Assembly: GCA_035610835.1 (NCBI GenBank)
Contig: CM069452.1
Coordinates: 71,148,919-71,212,918, forward strand
Source of the DNA: Ophiura sarsii
Lineage: Eukaryota; Echinodermata; Ophiuroidea; Amphilepidida; Ophiuridae
Direction: 5' to 3'
Length of the DNA stretch: 64,000 nt
The first letter of the stretch is position 1; every line of letters starts with the position of its first letter. The notes below the pieces were generated by a model. That model was not told the DNA's origin and did not search any database. It saw only the letters and a list, made by a program, of their open reading frames with translations. Below are positions 12,201 to 23,789 of the stretch, piece by piece. The position numbers and the translations under genes were made by a program.

Positions 12201-13762
12201 CATAGGAAACTAAAAATGTGATAAAACAACAAAAAGCAACTACTGCACTGGCATTTTTTAACTGTAGTGTAAACTAAAGTGCAAGTGAATGGCAGTAACA
12301 AAACAAGTAAATAAAGATGAATGATCGAATCTTTGACAAAAATAATCACACTAGAGTTAAGATTACATTATGTTAATATCCATGCTGATCAAATTACGGG
12401 CAAAATATCTGTTTTCAATCGACTACGAAAACTAATCTCAGTCATTCAATGCATCGCGAGACTGCCGAATTATGCGTATTCGCTGTCAATTGAAAGCAAA
12501 ACTCATTTTACCGCAAAGCTTTTAATTGCCTCTTTATGCAGTTTAAAGAAATTTTAAGCCAAGTTTTCAATTAGCGTTTGCCTGGACTGTCGGTATACAA
12601 AGACGAATTTACAATATTATTAATTTTAATCGATAGCGGCTATTCTGTTCAAAAGCGCATGTGTGTATATTGCCTTGTTTTACGATGTAAACAATAATAT
12701 CATATGCCGCCGGGCGATCAGCTGATCGATGTTGAAAGAACACAATGCGCATGCTCTAATCAGTTTCGTTCATCTCTCGCCGGTGATGGCATAACGAATA
12801 AGATAGCCAAGTCGGCCCTCGTGATTGTGAGGATTGTTAGTTCAAAATGATGTTTTGGAATTCAATCAGGCAACTAAATTTGACTATCATGTCACACCTT
12901 GTGTACGCAACTTCGTGGATGGACCCATGTTCATCTTAATAAACTGTGTATGTAAAGATTATTACATTACTGTTTCTACTGCCTATTCTTCTTTGTATAT
13001 TGTGCATTTTGTGTACAAGTGTGTTTAAATGTGCACTTCACTCAAACTTTCACCAGCCCCATTCCATTTAAATGGAATTTGCATTTCAACTCTTGCTAAT
13101 TAATAGACAAGCATGTCTATATAAATTACATGCTACAATCAGAGAGATGTTATATTACCTACACCTCCCTGCTACAATTGTATTGGTGACAAAACGTAAT
13201 GATATACCACTAATGAGTACTGAATCTTGTCCCTGCGTAGAAAGGCAACATTTGCTTACCCGCATGGTCACCGCTAAGTCCTAGGTCCCCTTAGGGCGAA
13301 GGTTGCAACCGGAAAGTACATTAATCAAATCAAACTTTTTACCTTCACACCTAAATACAATCTCCAGGCCACATCAAGCACCAACAGCAGCTCTGTCAGC
13401 AATTCATTCTTATGGTTGAATCAAATACAAAGCAAACCCTTTAGAACAAATAAACGGGTTTCAAATATTATCTCCCACACAATAAATCCAAACCACTTCA
13501 TAATCATTTCATTTTCATACCATCACTCTCCGCCCGTCCTCCATGGTTCTGGTCAGATCCTAACATATCATGTTAAAACCAATACAATGTCAATAACTGC
13601 CCTATTGATAACCACTACATCTGACACTGCTAAACCCCATCAACCGCGAAACTCGAAAACCGCGAAACCCGAGAACCGCTCTAGTTTATAGATAGATGAT
13701 TTACAATATTATTGAATGCAAAGTATTCAAATGTAAACCATGTCATTTTTTGGTTTGTATGT
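12201..13762. other. No gene seen
   Basis: Mostly unique-looking non-coding DNA. Short open frames of 60-90 codons at 12321-12557, 12834-13028 and 13416-13691 show no recognisable protein family. A small GAAACYCGAAAACCGC word repeat occurs near 13640-13680. Confidence 0.4.
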
Positions 13763-14009
13763 TTAACACTTTCCACGCGGCAGGCGTCTGCAGACGACAT
13801 TCCAAAAGTTCACAAAATATTTCAAAAATGTCAAAATTATTGAATTTCATCACCATATATGGAATCACCATGAGAAATGTATTGAAATAAGTACAAACAT
13901 GCCTAGTATTATTAGTTCTGTAATCCTTGAGATAGACCTTGAAAGTTGGGAAAGGTTTCTGAAAATTTTGTTTTGTACAAGGTAAAACAAATAGCCGCGT
14001 GAAAAGTGG
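13763..14009 (+). mobile_element. TTAA-flanked MITE (CACTTTCCACGCGGC family), copy 1
   Basis: It starts TTAACACTTTCCACGCGGCA, followed by GCGTCTGCAGACGACATTCC, and ends AATAGCCGCGTG. The interior carries the family words TTGGAATCACCATGAGAAAT-like and TCCTTGAGATAGAC. The terminal TTAA sequences and CAC ends resemble piggyBac-type target choice. At least twelve copies occur in the window in both orientations. Confidence 0.8.
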
Positions 14010-15040
14010 GTTTTTTCTTCAGATTTTCAGAAGATTTGCACCGACGGTGAGTTGGCATGGTCCAGTGGTTTTGAAAAAGTTTTAAAAAAAAGCGCCATGA
14101 AAAAGTCCTATTTTTTTGATACACCCTGTATCACTACATGATTTTGGATCGATAATTATTTGTCTAGCATTGTGCTTGCGGGACTGCTCCTATATATACC
14201 ATTTGCTTTGATGGTTTATAAAATACCTGTTTGTTTCAAAATTAAGAATTTTAAGATGACGATAATTTAGGCACAGTTTGTGAATTAATATAAAGATGTG
14301 TTTTTCTCATGGTATAAGGCCAAATAAAAAAACCTAGTTTCTCGTCCTATCTTTTGAATGGGATGGGGCACTTTTGTAACAAAAAAACAAACCAAAAAAA
14401 TGCAAAATCACCATGGTATTACCTGATTGGTTGTGTAACTTGAGGAGGACAAGGCCTTTGTAAAATCTTTTTATTTCATAGTTTTGGGGGATTGGTTAAC
14501 ACAAAACCTGCTTTAAAATGCTCATTGGATTTAAACGTAAATCTATTGCCAAGATGTCAGCTGTTTAAATATTTGTGAAAAAATTTATGGTAGAAATAAC
14601 GAAAATAAAGATAGGCCTACATTACATAATTCCTGAAAAGGGATGCGCAGGGGACGATAAACTACTCTGTTTTTCACTTGGCCTAACTAATGTATTTAAA
14701 TAACATGGTTCGAGTTTGATGTACTATGTTTAAATCGTGTGAAATACAATTATACAGAACACAAAACATCGTATCATTGTCATTTATACGATTTTGTAAA
14801 AGGGATTGATAATCTGTCATTCCATTGAGGTGTTAGATGCCATGATCATTCATAGTGCAATTTAATCGTATAAGTTACCCGATTAAAATGCAATTGAACG
14901 ACTACCTGTAAACTACTACTTAACAACTTGAAAACAGTAAACTGGTGCGTTAATCCTTAGTATTCATCAATCTTAACCTGTTATGAACTCCTTAACTATA
15001 TGAATCGTTGTTTCTATTTCCACAGCTTTATTGGTCATAT
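14010..15040. other. No gene seen; repeat ends
   Basis: A GATACACCCTGTATC element end lies at about 14129, and a GGCCAAATAAAAAAACC element end at about 14321. No coding exon is recognised. Confidence 0.4.
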
Positions 15041-15267
15041 CAATGTCCATTGTTTGTTAACGTCGATATCTACGAAAGCACTACCGAAAGTCTCAATCGT
15101 GCAATGTCAACATAATCGGTTGCCCCTCGCAACGTGCATTATATGACAATACTTTTAGATAATGCATGGGTCAACATTAGAAAGTGTAGCGATTATGTTG
15201 ACCTTGCACGATTGAGACTTCCGGTAGTGCATTCGTAGATATAATCGACGTTAACAACAATGGATAA
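15041..15267. repeat. Fold-back element
   Basis: The left arm (about 15045-15116, containing AGTCTCAATCGTGCA) is the near-perfect reverse complement of the right arm (about 15190-15263, containing TGCACGATTGAGACTT). Each arm is about 72 bp, with about 73 bp between arms. It is probably a MITE; the target duplication is not clear. Confidence 0.8.
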
Positions 15268-15635
15268 TGAACAATGGAATGAGCTCTAGAAGTGTATGTC
15301 ATGATAATATGTGCAAGTTAAGGGACATTTTGATACCAGAGTCAATGTTATATCACATTCCTAACCAAAGTTTATATAGATCATAGAAAATCACGTTTGT
15401 CTTAAAACATTAAATACGAATTGTCAAGTTATGGACATTAAAAGTTATGGACATTAAAAGTTTCGGTTTTGTTAACAAATTGATGGAGTATATGAAAATG
15501 AAAAACCTCAAAATGTAGTTTATCTCTTTATTTTCATGAATTTGAGTCTTTTGTTGGATACAAGATGTATCAAAGATCAGAAATAAACCCTTTTGTGAAT
15601 TTGACTTATTTTGACCTTGTCCCACATTTTTGCTC

Positions 15636-15995
15636 TTAAAGGTAGATGTTCCGATTGCTGGCCCGATTTTCAACTTGATGTTTTCTATTTTACATGAAAG
15701 GTCATCCTTAAAATTATCGCATTCCAAAGTTTGAGTTGCATAACTCCAACGGTTCTATTTTCAGGTCACAAAATATTTGCTCATTCAGTAGTACACAAAC
15801 TGGTTGGTGCATGGTTAACCACCTTTGGCAGTAATTCACCACATTTTAGCCTATAATTTCAAAATGGAACATTTCTGGCCCCTAAGATTTTACAGACATA
15901 ATGCAAAAAATATGGGAATTCTTCTGATATCAAAATATCTTGATGTGTAAAAAAAATCATAGCCCCAAAAAAGTGATCGGAAAATACACTTTTAA
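15636..15995 (-). mobile_element. TTAA-flanked MITE (AGGTANATGACCCGATCAC family), minus copy
   Basis: About 360 bp. It is the reverse complement of 62219-62566 along almost the whole length, including GTGGTTAACCACCTTTGGCAGTAATT-like interior words. The TTAA-AGGTAGATG end is clear; the other end is degraded (ACACTTTTAA). The two copies lie 46 kb apart in opposite orientation. No coding capacity. Confidence 0.8.
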
Positions 15996-16735
15996 ATCAA
16001 TTAGGTGCCTCATTTACTCATGTTGGGTCCCATACATGTATTTAAGCTTTAGTAAAGTAGGTGAGAATGGCCATCAGAATTAGGTTGACTTTTTAACCAC
16101 CCTGTATGCCAAATCACCTCATCCCTGCAGCCGCCTTTCAGCCATTTTGCTTGTTTTTAAATTCACGATTTTAAAGTTCATTACATAGACTTATACACAA
16201 AATAAATATGTTCGTGTGTTTTCATATTCGCGGTAGCTGCTTGGAGCGCCAAAAGCGTGAAAATTAATGTAGCGCGAAAATTTCCATGTTTACAGTAATT
16301 TAAGCCGTCATAGGGGCTTTCCCATATTCAAATTTCCAGCTAGTGATGGATAAACAACGTGACAGGTTTTATCGCAAACAATGATCAGTGCCGATCATTG
16401 ACCAAGCCATCGGAATCTCACCGAGACGTGAAGAGCTTTTTACAAACGCGAGGATGGCGTATTTATTGTCTTGTTCTCAGGTGTTGATATGATGCGTTCG
16501 TGTTCGGCGCTGCGGGGCGTACTTTGGCAGCGTGAAAAGGGGTTTTCCCAAATGTGCTCAGAAAATAGTTTAGAGGAAATTATAAGGGAGAATCAATGTG
16601 AGCATTATTTTCATTCAGTTTATGCGGGGGCATACATGTACTTTGCACGATGAAAAGGGGGTTTTCCCCAAATACCCTCGGGCATTATACGGATTTATTG
16701 GGTGGAATCAATTGGTATGTAGTTTGTCTCGCGCC
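15996..16735. other. No gene seen; repeat fragments
   Basis: An element end reading TTAACCACCCTGTA lies near 16098. At about 16180-16300 there is a GCGAAAATTTCC...TTTACAGTAA segment related to the 37512-37670 element. A GAAAAGGGGTTTTCCC word occurs twice (about 16535 and 16652). Confidence 0.4.
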
Positions 16736-16984
16736 TTAACACTTTCCACGCAGCTATTAGTTTTACCATATATACAAAACAGATTTTTCAGAAACCTTTC
16801 CCAATTTTCAAAGTCTATCTCAAGGATTACTGAACCAATACTAGGCATGTTTGTACTTAATTCAATGCATTTCTCATGGTGATTCCAAATATGGTAATGA
16901 AATTCAATAATTTTGACATTTTTGAAACATTTTGTCAAATTTTGGAATGTCGTCTGCAGCCGCCTGCCGCGTGGAAAGCGTGAA
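16736..16984 (-). mobile_element. TTAA-flanked MITE (CACTTTCC family), copy 2
   Basis: Reverse orientation. It starts TTAACACTTTCCACGCAGC and ends GCCGCGTGGAAAGCGTGAA. The right TTAA is decayed. It is followed by three short TTGAGACGCG words (16990-17040). Confidence 0.8.
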
Positions 16985-17204
16985 GTATATTGTTGAGACG
17001 CGAAGTTGAGACGCATTTGAAATTGTTGAGACGCGATAGGCTTCTAGTGTCATTTCCAATACATATGTTTGTCAATTCCTAATTTGAACATTTAAATTTG
17101 ATTTCTCGCACGAAATTGTAACATCCTCAAAACATATATTGCCGTAGATTTACCCGTATTTGCCCCACATTGATACTCTCACCCTATTATGAAAAAAAAC
17201 ACCC

Positions 17205-18280
17205 TCATAGCTCTTTTTTTTGCCCTCAAGTGCTAAAAATCGAGTCGGGCGGTCGATTTTCCAACAAATATTACTGACAGTTCGTGGTTCATGACAAGAC
17301 AAAATTGGTAAATGTCAATTTGGCTACTGTTTCTAGTGTGATTATAGTTTAAAAACAATCTACTTAATTCAAGCAAACTTATTCATTTCAGATTTTCTTG
17401 CAGATTTACATTTCTGATCATAGATCATGAATATATATTCTGAGTTACAGAGCGATACAATTCCTTATTACTTAAAAATCATGTTTTAGAGTGAAAATAG
17501 AGTGAAAATAAACTGTTCGCTAGCGAACAATCTATTTTCAACCCCTAAAAACCATGATTTTGAAGTATTTAGGAATCGTATCGCTCTGTAACTCCGGATA
17601 TATTTATGATTTATGATCAGAAATGAATGTAAATCTGCAAGAAAATCTACTTTCTAAAAGAAATCATGGATAGAGGGCACCCCCTGGAAAAGATCACATA
17701 ATATGCCTTTAAGTTTTAAATTACAAATGTACATAGGTTTTGAAATGATATTCCATGATAGAAATAGAAACTGATTGAAAATGGCCGTAGGGCCCCTATA
17801 TCCTCACCTGCATACGTGTGCGTAAATGTTGCGCCTGTTAAGTTACGTCACTGTCCAGAGGAAGCCAAATAGAGTATAGTGTTGAGTGTCCAACAGTTCC
17901 TTTTGAAATTGGGCCAAAAATAAACCTGTTCGTGTTGCCCTTAACGGCCGACCCTAAAATCTCACAAATCAGGGTTGCATTTTTTAAATTTTTATTTTAC
18001 CCATTTTGTCAAAATATTACTATTTTCTGCTTGAAATAAATATATGATGATATGATATGAAACGTGATTTATAAATTATAATAAATGTGCTTGAATAGAT
18101 TGCTTTTAAACTATTATCACACTAGATACATTAGACAAATTGACATTTACTAATTTTGTCTTGTTATGAAACATGGTCTGTCAGTAATATTTGTCAGGGA
18201 AAAAAAGAAGAAAAAAAAGGAAAAATCGACCGACCGAGCCCACTTTAAGATTTTTCGCACACGAGGGCAAGGCAACAACT
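17205..18280. mobile_element. Long inverted-repeat element (GGTCGATTTT family), interrupted
   Basis: The left arm (TGCCCTCAAGTGCTAAAAAT..., GACAAGACAAAATTGGTAAA at 17293) reappears inverted on the right (TTTACTAATTTTGTCTTGTT near 18148, AAAATCGACCGACCGAG near 18223). The left arm is broken by the palindromic MITE at 17390-17712. A relative lies at 23790-24945. The arms share the GGTCGGTCGGGC-type words seen in the GGCC-ended elements. No ORF of note. Confidence 0.6.
17390..17712. mobile_element. Palindromic MITE, copy B, left end deleted
   Basis: The family arm begins at GATTTTCTTGCAGATTTACA. The apex palindrome TGTTCGCTAGCGAACA is at 17514-17529. The right arm ends GATCACATAATATGCCTTTAA. 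The first roughly 70 bp of the left arm are missing and replaced directly by the host element sequence. Confidence 0.8.
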
Positions 18281-18434
18281 TATTATTGTTGCCTTGATCA
18301 GATAAGACATAGTTCAGCACACGATTCCCTCATTAGGAGGAAGTGAAGATTGTTCTGGGACAATGTTATTACATATTTACACAAGACTCATGTGTCACTT
18401 TTTATCTCACTCTGTCAACAGTCCACGAGTATAC

Positions 18435-18904
18435 TAAACTGCTCACAAAAAGTATCGTAACACTTAGAAATGATCCAATATATAACGGCTCGAAAGGGTA
18501 TGCATTAATCAAAGCAAATAACCAAGTGCATAATTTTGTTCTGCGTATTTTGACACCTCGATCGATGAGATACGATGTTGCAGAGCGGAGTTATTGTCAT
18601 TTCAATGGTCGTGGGTCCAGTTTCAAAAGTGACAATCACCCTATAGAAAGAGGTTTGCATTACTGTTTAGAATGATCAGATTCGTGATTTTCAATAGGGA
18701 TGAGTGTCACCTTGGAAACTGGACCCACGATCATTGAAATGACAATAACTCCGCTCCGCAACATCGTATCTCAACGATTAAGCTGTCAAAATACGCAGAA
18801 CAAAATTATGCACTTGGTTATTTGCTTCGATTAATGCATACCCTTTCGAGCCGTTATATATTGGATCATTTCTAAGTGTTACGATACTTTTTGTGAGCAG
18901 TTTA
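18435..18904. mobile_element. TA-ended fold-back element with long arms
   Basis: It begins TAAACTGCTCACAAAAAGTA and ends with the reverse complement (TACTTTTTGTGAGCAGTTTA). The arms are about 190 bp each and very similar, both carrying AACTCCGCTCTGCAACATCG-like words, with about 80 bp between them. The transcript would form a long hairpin. The 110-codon frame across it is a by-product. Confidence 0.85.
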
Positions 18905-18914
18905 TATGTACGCT

Positions 18915-19370
18915 ATACAGGGTGCCCCAGAAAGATTTATACTGTGTTTGAAAAAATAATAACAACTTGAAAACAACATTGCAGTTCAAGTCTAATGCAT
19001 GCGATATAATGGGGGAATATGTTTCCTACTTACTCTGTTTAGTTTCATAAAAAAATCGTTATCCGTTCCGATATGCCAATATGGCATTTCTTTATCGAAA
19101 ATCGGTGAAAACCTGTTTTTTTACTTTCAGTGTATATCACCAAATTACTTCATATACATTTTTCCAGTCTATACTCTGTCTTGAGGACCTATATCATTTG
19201 CTATGAGTATGATTCGTCATGCTATAATCCTTGTTAAGGGTCACTTTTTCCTTCTTTTAAAATCTGTGCTAAGGGTAGTTTTAAAGAGTAGATTCACACT
19301 ACAGATGATTACTACTTTTACACGTGAGTGCCCCCCCCCCCCCACCCCGGGGGTTAAAGAGGGTGGTATT
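18915..19370. other. One element end, no gene seen
   Basis: TACAGGGTGCCCCAGAAAGA at about 18916 looks like one terminus of a TA-flanked transposon whose partner end is not found nearby. A C10 tract lies near 19331. Confidence 0.4.
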
Positions 19371-19830
19371 CTTAAACAGCTAAGAATGTTTGGGCAGTTC
19401 TCATTGGTTCTCAGGGAAATCGGCGAAACTTATATCAGACTACTTAACACGGCGTACATCGCATTGCGTGGTAACTAAACTTGTCCATATCGCGCACTTT
19501 TGCAGTGCGTCTACTGCTATTTTCCTGCGTGCGTATGCGGCGCATTTCGCCGTCACATGGTGTACTCACCGCATGGGGTTGGGATGGAATGTTTTAGGGT
19601 TATTCCATACTAACACTAACAGGGGTAAAAGTTGATAAATGTGGGCAATTAAAGTTACAATTTTGATTAAACAATGTCTAAAGTATGACCGTTCGGTAGT
19701 ATTTTTTTTGTTTTTGTGAAACAACTCCGCCTGTGGGGTCGTTATTCCTCTTAACATGCTACCGACCGCATTTTATGTCAGACAATATAACACGGGTAAG
19801 GTCTAAAAACAATACCTTTAATTATTCTCT
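19371..19830 (+). repeat. Interspersed repeat, copy 1 (partner at 40200-41580)
   Basis: This block (TCTCATTGGTTCTCAGGGAAAT near 19400, ACCGCATTTTATGTCAGACA near 19766) matches in reverse orientation two segments at 40200-40318 and 41170-41580. The comparison shows that the second copy carries an insertion. No protein-coding signal. Confidence 0.7.
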
Positions 19831-20462
19831 AATTATAGAGAAGTTGCTGAGGAGATTGAAAAGGATTGGGTAAAAAAATTACCATTAACAATATGCTCAA
19901 GGCAAACTCAATATGGTCCAACATCAGCGTAATTAATGGGCAAATGTACGGGATTATAAGCGCAAAACTTGGAATTACTCGAAATTCTTTCAGTTTGCCC
20001 CTGCGGATGAAATATTAAAATGCATGAAAATAAAACACTTTTTGCAGTATTATACTCGAGGGATCGTTTAACCTGACATGCTGAAGGACTTGAAAACACT
20101 CAGTACGTCTCGGAATCATGACAGCAGCCACGAGCAAACAGCATAAGTAGATCTATCCCTTACTAAAGATAGTTGAGGGATGCGACAAAGTAAATCTCAG
20201 GGGGGAGGGAGGGGGAGTAGATACAGGCATGAACATTTTCAGCTTTTCCGCGGATTTCAGTGTTTTTTATTTGCTGAGAAACTTTTCAGGTTTTTTTTTT
20301 TTTTTTTAATTTAAAAAAAAAAAAAAAATCTTCTTCTTTTTACTTGAATTAACTAGAGGTGATTGTAAAGATAGTCTTATTTCTTGTAAAATTGGTTTTC
20401 CAGGAGGGCTTCCAAATGTTTTTTAAACCATAAAAACCAAAAATAATTCATGGGGGAGGCAG

Positions 20463-20654
20463 CAGTGGCGTAGCAAGAGGGTAAGGGAGAGTGGGCGATA
20501 TTCAAGTTCGAGATTGGCACTGTCGGTTATCGAGAGCTCTATTTTCCGCGCCGGTTTTAGGGACACCACATCACCCCCTCCCTCCTGCTCTCTAGTTTTT
20601 AACTAATTGTCCCCCCCCCCCCCCCCTAGTAGAAAAACCTAGCTACGCCACTAG
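20463..20654. mobile_element. hAT-like non-autonomous element (CAGTGGCGTAG ends)
   Basis: The ends CAGTGGCGTAGC and GCTACGCCACTAG enclose about 190 bp. Flanking GAGGCAG and GAGGTGG (5 of 7 identical) look like a decayed target duplication. A second copy at 62684-62937 has an exact 7-bp duplication. hAT is inferred from the end sequence and duplication size. Confidence 0.65.
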
Positions 20655-20786
20655 GAGGTGGATAAGTTACAAATATTCCAAATTGCAATGTAGATAACCC
20701 AAAAGATTTGAAAATGTAAATAAAATTGATTTTTTTTGTCAAACAACCACCCTATTAATGACTGGTCCCTCATATTGTATGGATTC

Positions 20787-21016
20787 TTAACACTTTCCAT
20801 GCGGCGATTAGTTTTACCAATATACAAAACAGATTTGTCTTAATCCTTGCCCAACTTTCAAAATCTATCTCAAGAATTACTGAACCATGCAATACTATAC
20901 TATTTGTACTTATTTTGATGCATTTCTCATGGTGATTCCAAATATGGTGATGATATGTTGAAATTTTTGAAACATTTTGTGAAATGTTCAAACGACTGCC
21001 GCGTGGAAAGTGTTAA
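20787..21016 (-). mobile_element. TTAA-flanked MITE (CACTTTCC family), copy 3
   Basis: It reads TTAACACTTTCCATGCGGC to GCCGCGTGGAAAGTGTTAA, with clean TTAA on both sides. It is slightly shortened inside relative to other copies. Confidence 0.85.
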
Positions 21017-21149
21017 AAAACTGAGAGATACTGCACTCTTACAATTAGTGGATCATTAGACGTTCTCATATCCGGTATATCGAAGATGATTTTCTTGTTA
21101 TTTCACACACTTCATTGTTTTTGTCTTTCATTACGGAAGCCAAACAAAA

Positions 21150-22702
21150 ACGAAAGGCAGTTGTTTTGTCGTAGTGGTTTGTGGGTGGATTGATACGTTG
21201 TTATTCTGAATCTGGCCTCAAACCGTGTGCATATGGCCATAATCGTGCGTGTACGCTTGGATTACTTTTGCATGCAGCGAGATAAAACCAAATATTTCTT
21301 GCCAATTTGGAACTGATTAAACTATAGTAAGGGCCTGTATTGTTATTGTAGGGCTCGTTTGGGCTTATCTTGTTATCAGCAGTTAATTACAACCTAATTT
21401 TCATTCTACTGTAAATCTGTAAATACACCATGATTATAGTGCTGTGATAGCATGGGTTCAAATCCCTTGTTTGGGCTCTGATTTAAAACAGGCACAACTA
21501 GTTCTATTCATGATTTGAAATTCAGTCGCTATGCTTAATTCCACCTTATTAACTTCTAAAAAAACTTGTTTGTTTTTTTAAATTCAAAAAGAAAAAGAAA
21601 AAATGGTCGGTCGGGCCCGTAGAACAGGTTTTTTTTGTGTCCCCTAATCAAGCATCCGTCAAAAAAGAAAGTTGTGTCTTAAATATATTATTGCTTGAAC
21701 ATCTTGCATTCTATTCATGTTTGATTGAACTCATTATTAATATATATTCCCGGGCTTTTCTATTGATTATGTTGTCTATAAATACATTCCCCACCATTGA
21801 TGTTTATTACCATTTTTTTAATGACATTTCCATGTTTATAAGTGGGGCAATAAATGTGTCTTAAGTCTATAGTTTGATCAGCTCCAAATTGGCGAAGTAT
21901 CCTTACAGTAGCAAATGAATACTTAGGACGTGGGCCCGCGTGATATCAACAAGCGTACTGTTCATCACATGCGTGTGACCGATATGGCGCATGTGTGACC
22001 ATGATAACGCACATACGCTTGGATTACTTTTGCGCGCGGAGAGATAAAAACCGAATATTTCTCGCAAATTTGGAACTGATGAAACTATAGTCAGTTCCAA
22101 ATGGCAAGCCGCCTGTCTTATAGTAGTGAATTGATACAGAAGAGCTTAAGGGGTGCTGGTGAGGCTTGCATACTGCAACAGGGATGCTACAGATAGTGAC
22201 CGCCAATCCAACCCAAGATCGGTACTGCCGATTTCCGATCTGTGCTGATTTCCGATCTGAAAATGTACAGATCGGGCCGATCCGATCCAGATTCAGATCT
22301 AGTAAATTATCATTTGAGACCAGCGCAAAAACAGTCCAAACTTTAATTTTCACACACGGACAATATTAATTTAGGTTGCAACTTTGAAGGAAATCAAAGC
22401 AAAAAATTTGGATCAGTTCATTGGATCGGTAAGCAAGGAGGATATTTGCTGATCCAGATACAGATATGATCCATCCAAAATCGGAGCCGATTCCGATCTC
22501 CCGATTTGAATCGGTCATCACCAAGGGATGCGCATCATATGTGTGACACGTACTGATAATACTTCTTCAATAATACTGGCATTGGTCCTTCTCATTGTCC
22601 ATGAGATACGAAGCATACACCTCCAACACCACATCTCGAAAGCAGTTATAGAGAGATATAAACCACATATTTCTGGCCAATTTGGAACTGCCCGAACTAT
22701 AA
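21150..22702. mobile_element. Cluster of TATAGTTTGATC-family MITEs
   Basis: A right-end fragment ends at 21329 (TTGGAACTGATTAAACTATA). A complete 223-bp copy spans 21868-22090, with ends TATAGTTTGATCAGCTCC and GGAACTGATGAAACTATA. Another fragment ends at about 22702. Between them, 22200-22520 holds a locally repetitive stretch of CCGATCTG, GATCCGAT and GATTTCCGATCTG words. Confidence 0.7.
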
Positions 22703-22719
22703 AGTTTGCTTGGTACCAA

Positions 22720-22960
22720 ATCAACAACAACAACAAAAACCACCCTGTTCTACAGGTGGAAACGGACCTCTCTGGTACGGTCAGTCGGTCAGGTGTTTTG
22801 TTGTGTGTGTTTTTTTTGGGGGGGGGGGGGGGGGGTCTCCAAATTTAAAAAAAAAGAAAAAAAAGGGAAGAAAAAAAAGGGCAGACATTTCCAAAAATAA
22901 TAATTGAAAAATAAAAAAATGGGTTGGTAGGGCCCAAAGATGGGGTGGGGGTTGAGGGGA
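22720..22960. mobile_element. GGTCGG-family element with G18 tract
   Basis: It starts CCACCCTGTTCTACAGG, then GGTCAGTCGGTC, then a run of 18 G (22818-22835) and purine-rich sequence, ending in GGGTTGGTAGGGCCC. It belongs to a family with CCCTGTTCTACGGGC-type ends (see 30366-30648). The open frames across the G tract are compositional. Confidence 0.6.
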
Positions 22961-23133
22961 GACTTTATTTCAGCCACATCATCATATTCTTGTTTCTCAT
23001 TTTCTGATCCTAAATTATAATTAGATCAGAAGGATAAATATGGCTTATGATATAATTTACTATTGACCTTTTCCTAATAACGCTATCTATATGGCTGATT
23101 TATTATCTGTGTCATGAATAATCGCCAACAAAT

Positions 23134-23210
23134 TGCGGTCATTGTTTACATTTGTGTCGATCCAGAAGTCATTTATCCTGTCATCTCCATTTTACGACGA
23201 CTCGTCCGGG
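23134..23210 (+). pseudogene. Partial duplicate of the PIP4K exon at 23362
   Basis: These 77 bp align without gaps to 23330-23406 with 66 of 77 identities by eye. The match covers the 3' end of the intron, the CAG acceptor and the first 15 codons. Here the codons read KSFILSSPFYDDSSG; the real exon reads NSFISSAPVYDDSSG. The frame is kept, but similarity stops after GGG and runs into poly-T, with no good donor. It is probably a decayed exon fragment, or less likely a cryptic alternative 5' exon part. Confidence 0.7.
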
Positions 23211-23361
23211 GTTTTTTTGACATTTTTTTATTTAAAAAAAAATCTTTTGAAATTGATTTATTTTTATTTTACAAATTCCAGAATTTAAAAACACTATCAT
23301 ATGTGATATTAACTTAATTAATCTCATTATGCGGTCTTTGTTTACATTTGTATCTTTCCAG

Positions 23362-23514
23362 AACTCATTTATCTCGTCAGCTCCAGTGTATGACGACTCG
23401 TCCGGGAAGAGCGGCGCCAAATTCCTGAAATCCAGCGACGGGAAATTTATCGTAAAGACAATCACCCGTGAAGAAGTAGAACTTATGCACAACATCCTGC
23501 CTGACTACCATAAG
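23362..23514 (+). CDS. PIP4K exon a: N-lobe, glycine-rich loop and ATP lysine
   Basis: The acceptor is CTTTCCAG|AAC and the donor AAG|GTATGC, both phase 0. The exon has 51 codons, from NSFISSAPVYDD to EEVELMHNILPDYHK. GKSGAKF corresponds to the nucleotide-binding loop and the Lys in FIVKTIT to the ATP-binding lysine of the family. The start after Phe-Gln matches the known vertebrate PIP4K2 exon boundary. A transposon-like end (CAGGGCTCAAAATAA) begins only 5 bp into the following intron. Confidence 0.95.
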
Positions 23515-23519
23515 GTATG

Positions 23520-23560
23520 CAGGGCTCAAAATAAATGGGGGCCGATTTGTCCCCACTTTT
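23520..23560 (+). mobile_element. hAT-like element end abutting the exon a donor
   Basis: CAGGGCTCAAAATAA begins at 23520 and resembles the terminus CAAGGCTCAAGATAA of the element at 33170. If it is a real terminus, the adjoining 8 bp AAGGTATG would be the target site and would include the splice donor. The opposite end was not found in this intron, so it may be only a fragment. Confidence 0.35.
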
Positions 23561-23789
23561 CACAAAATAGTCCCAATGAGCAATAATTTGGCCATGAACA
23601 AAAAAATGATGGGCTACTTTTTGTTTGACACTGATAAAAAAAACCTTGTAGTGAAACAGTTGTGACTACTGAAGGAACACAACGACAAGGTGTCTGTCCT
23701 AGGGGTGCCACTCATGATTGAAAGGTGGGGGAGTACCTTGCACCTTCCTTGTCAATTGATAATTAAAATGGGTTTGGCAATAAGGCCAC

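Noticed and set aside
13416..13691. 91-codon frame ending in Lys/Pro/Arg-rich sequence
   Set aside because: The tail comes from a GAAACCCGAGAACCGC word repeat; no splice context or family.
18343..18675. 110-codon plus-strand frame
   Set aside because: Lies across the arm of a fold-back transposon; no recognised domain.
22528..22977. Several frames with poly-Gly or poly-Pro across the G18 tract
   Set aside because: Compositional frames over a homopolymer inside a transposon.
1..23361. Search for the missing N-terminal PIP4K exons (segments like FKFKEYCP and VFRNLRERFG)
   Set aside because: Nothing matching was recognised by eye in the plus-strand sequence; short exons could have been missed, so their absence is not firm.
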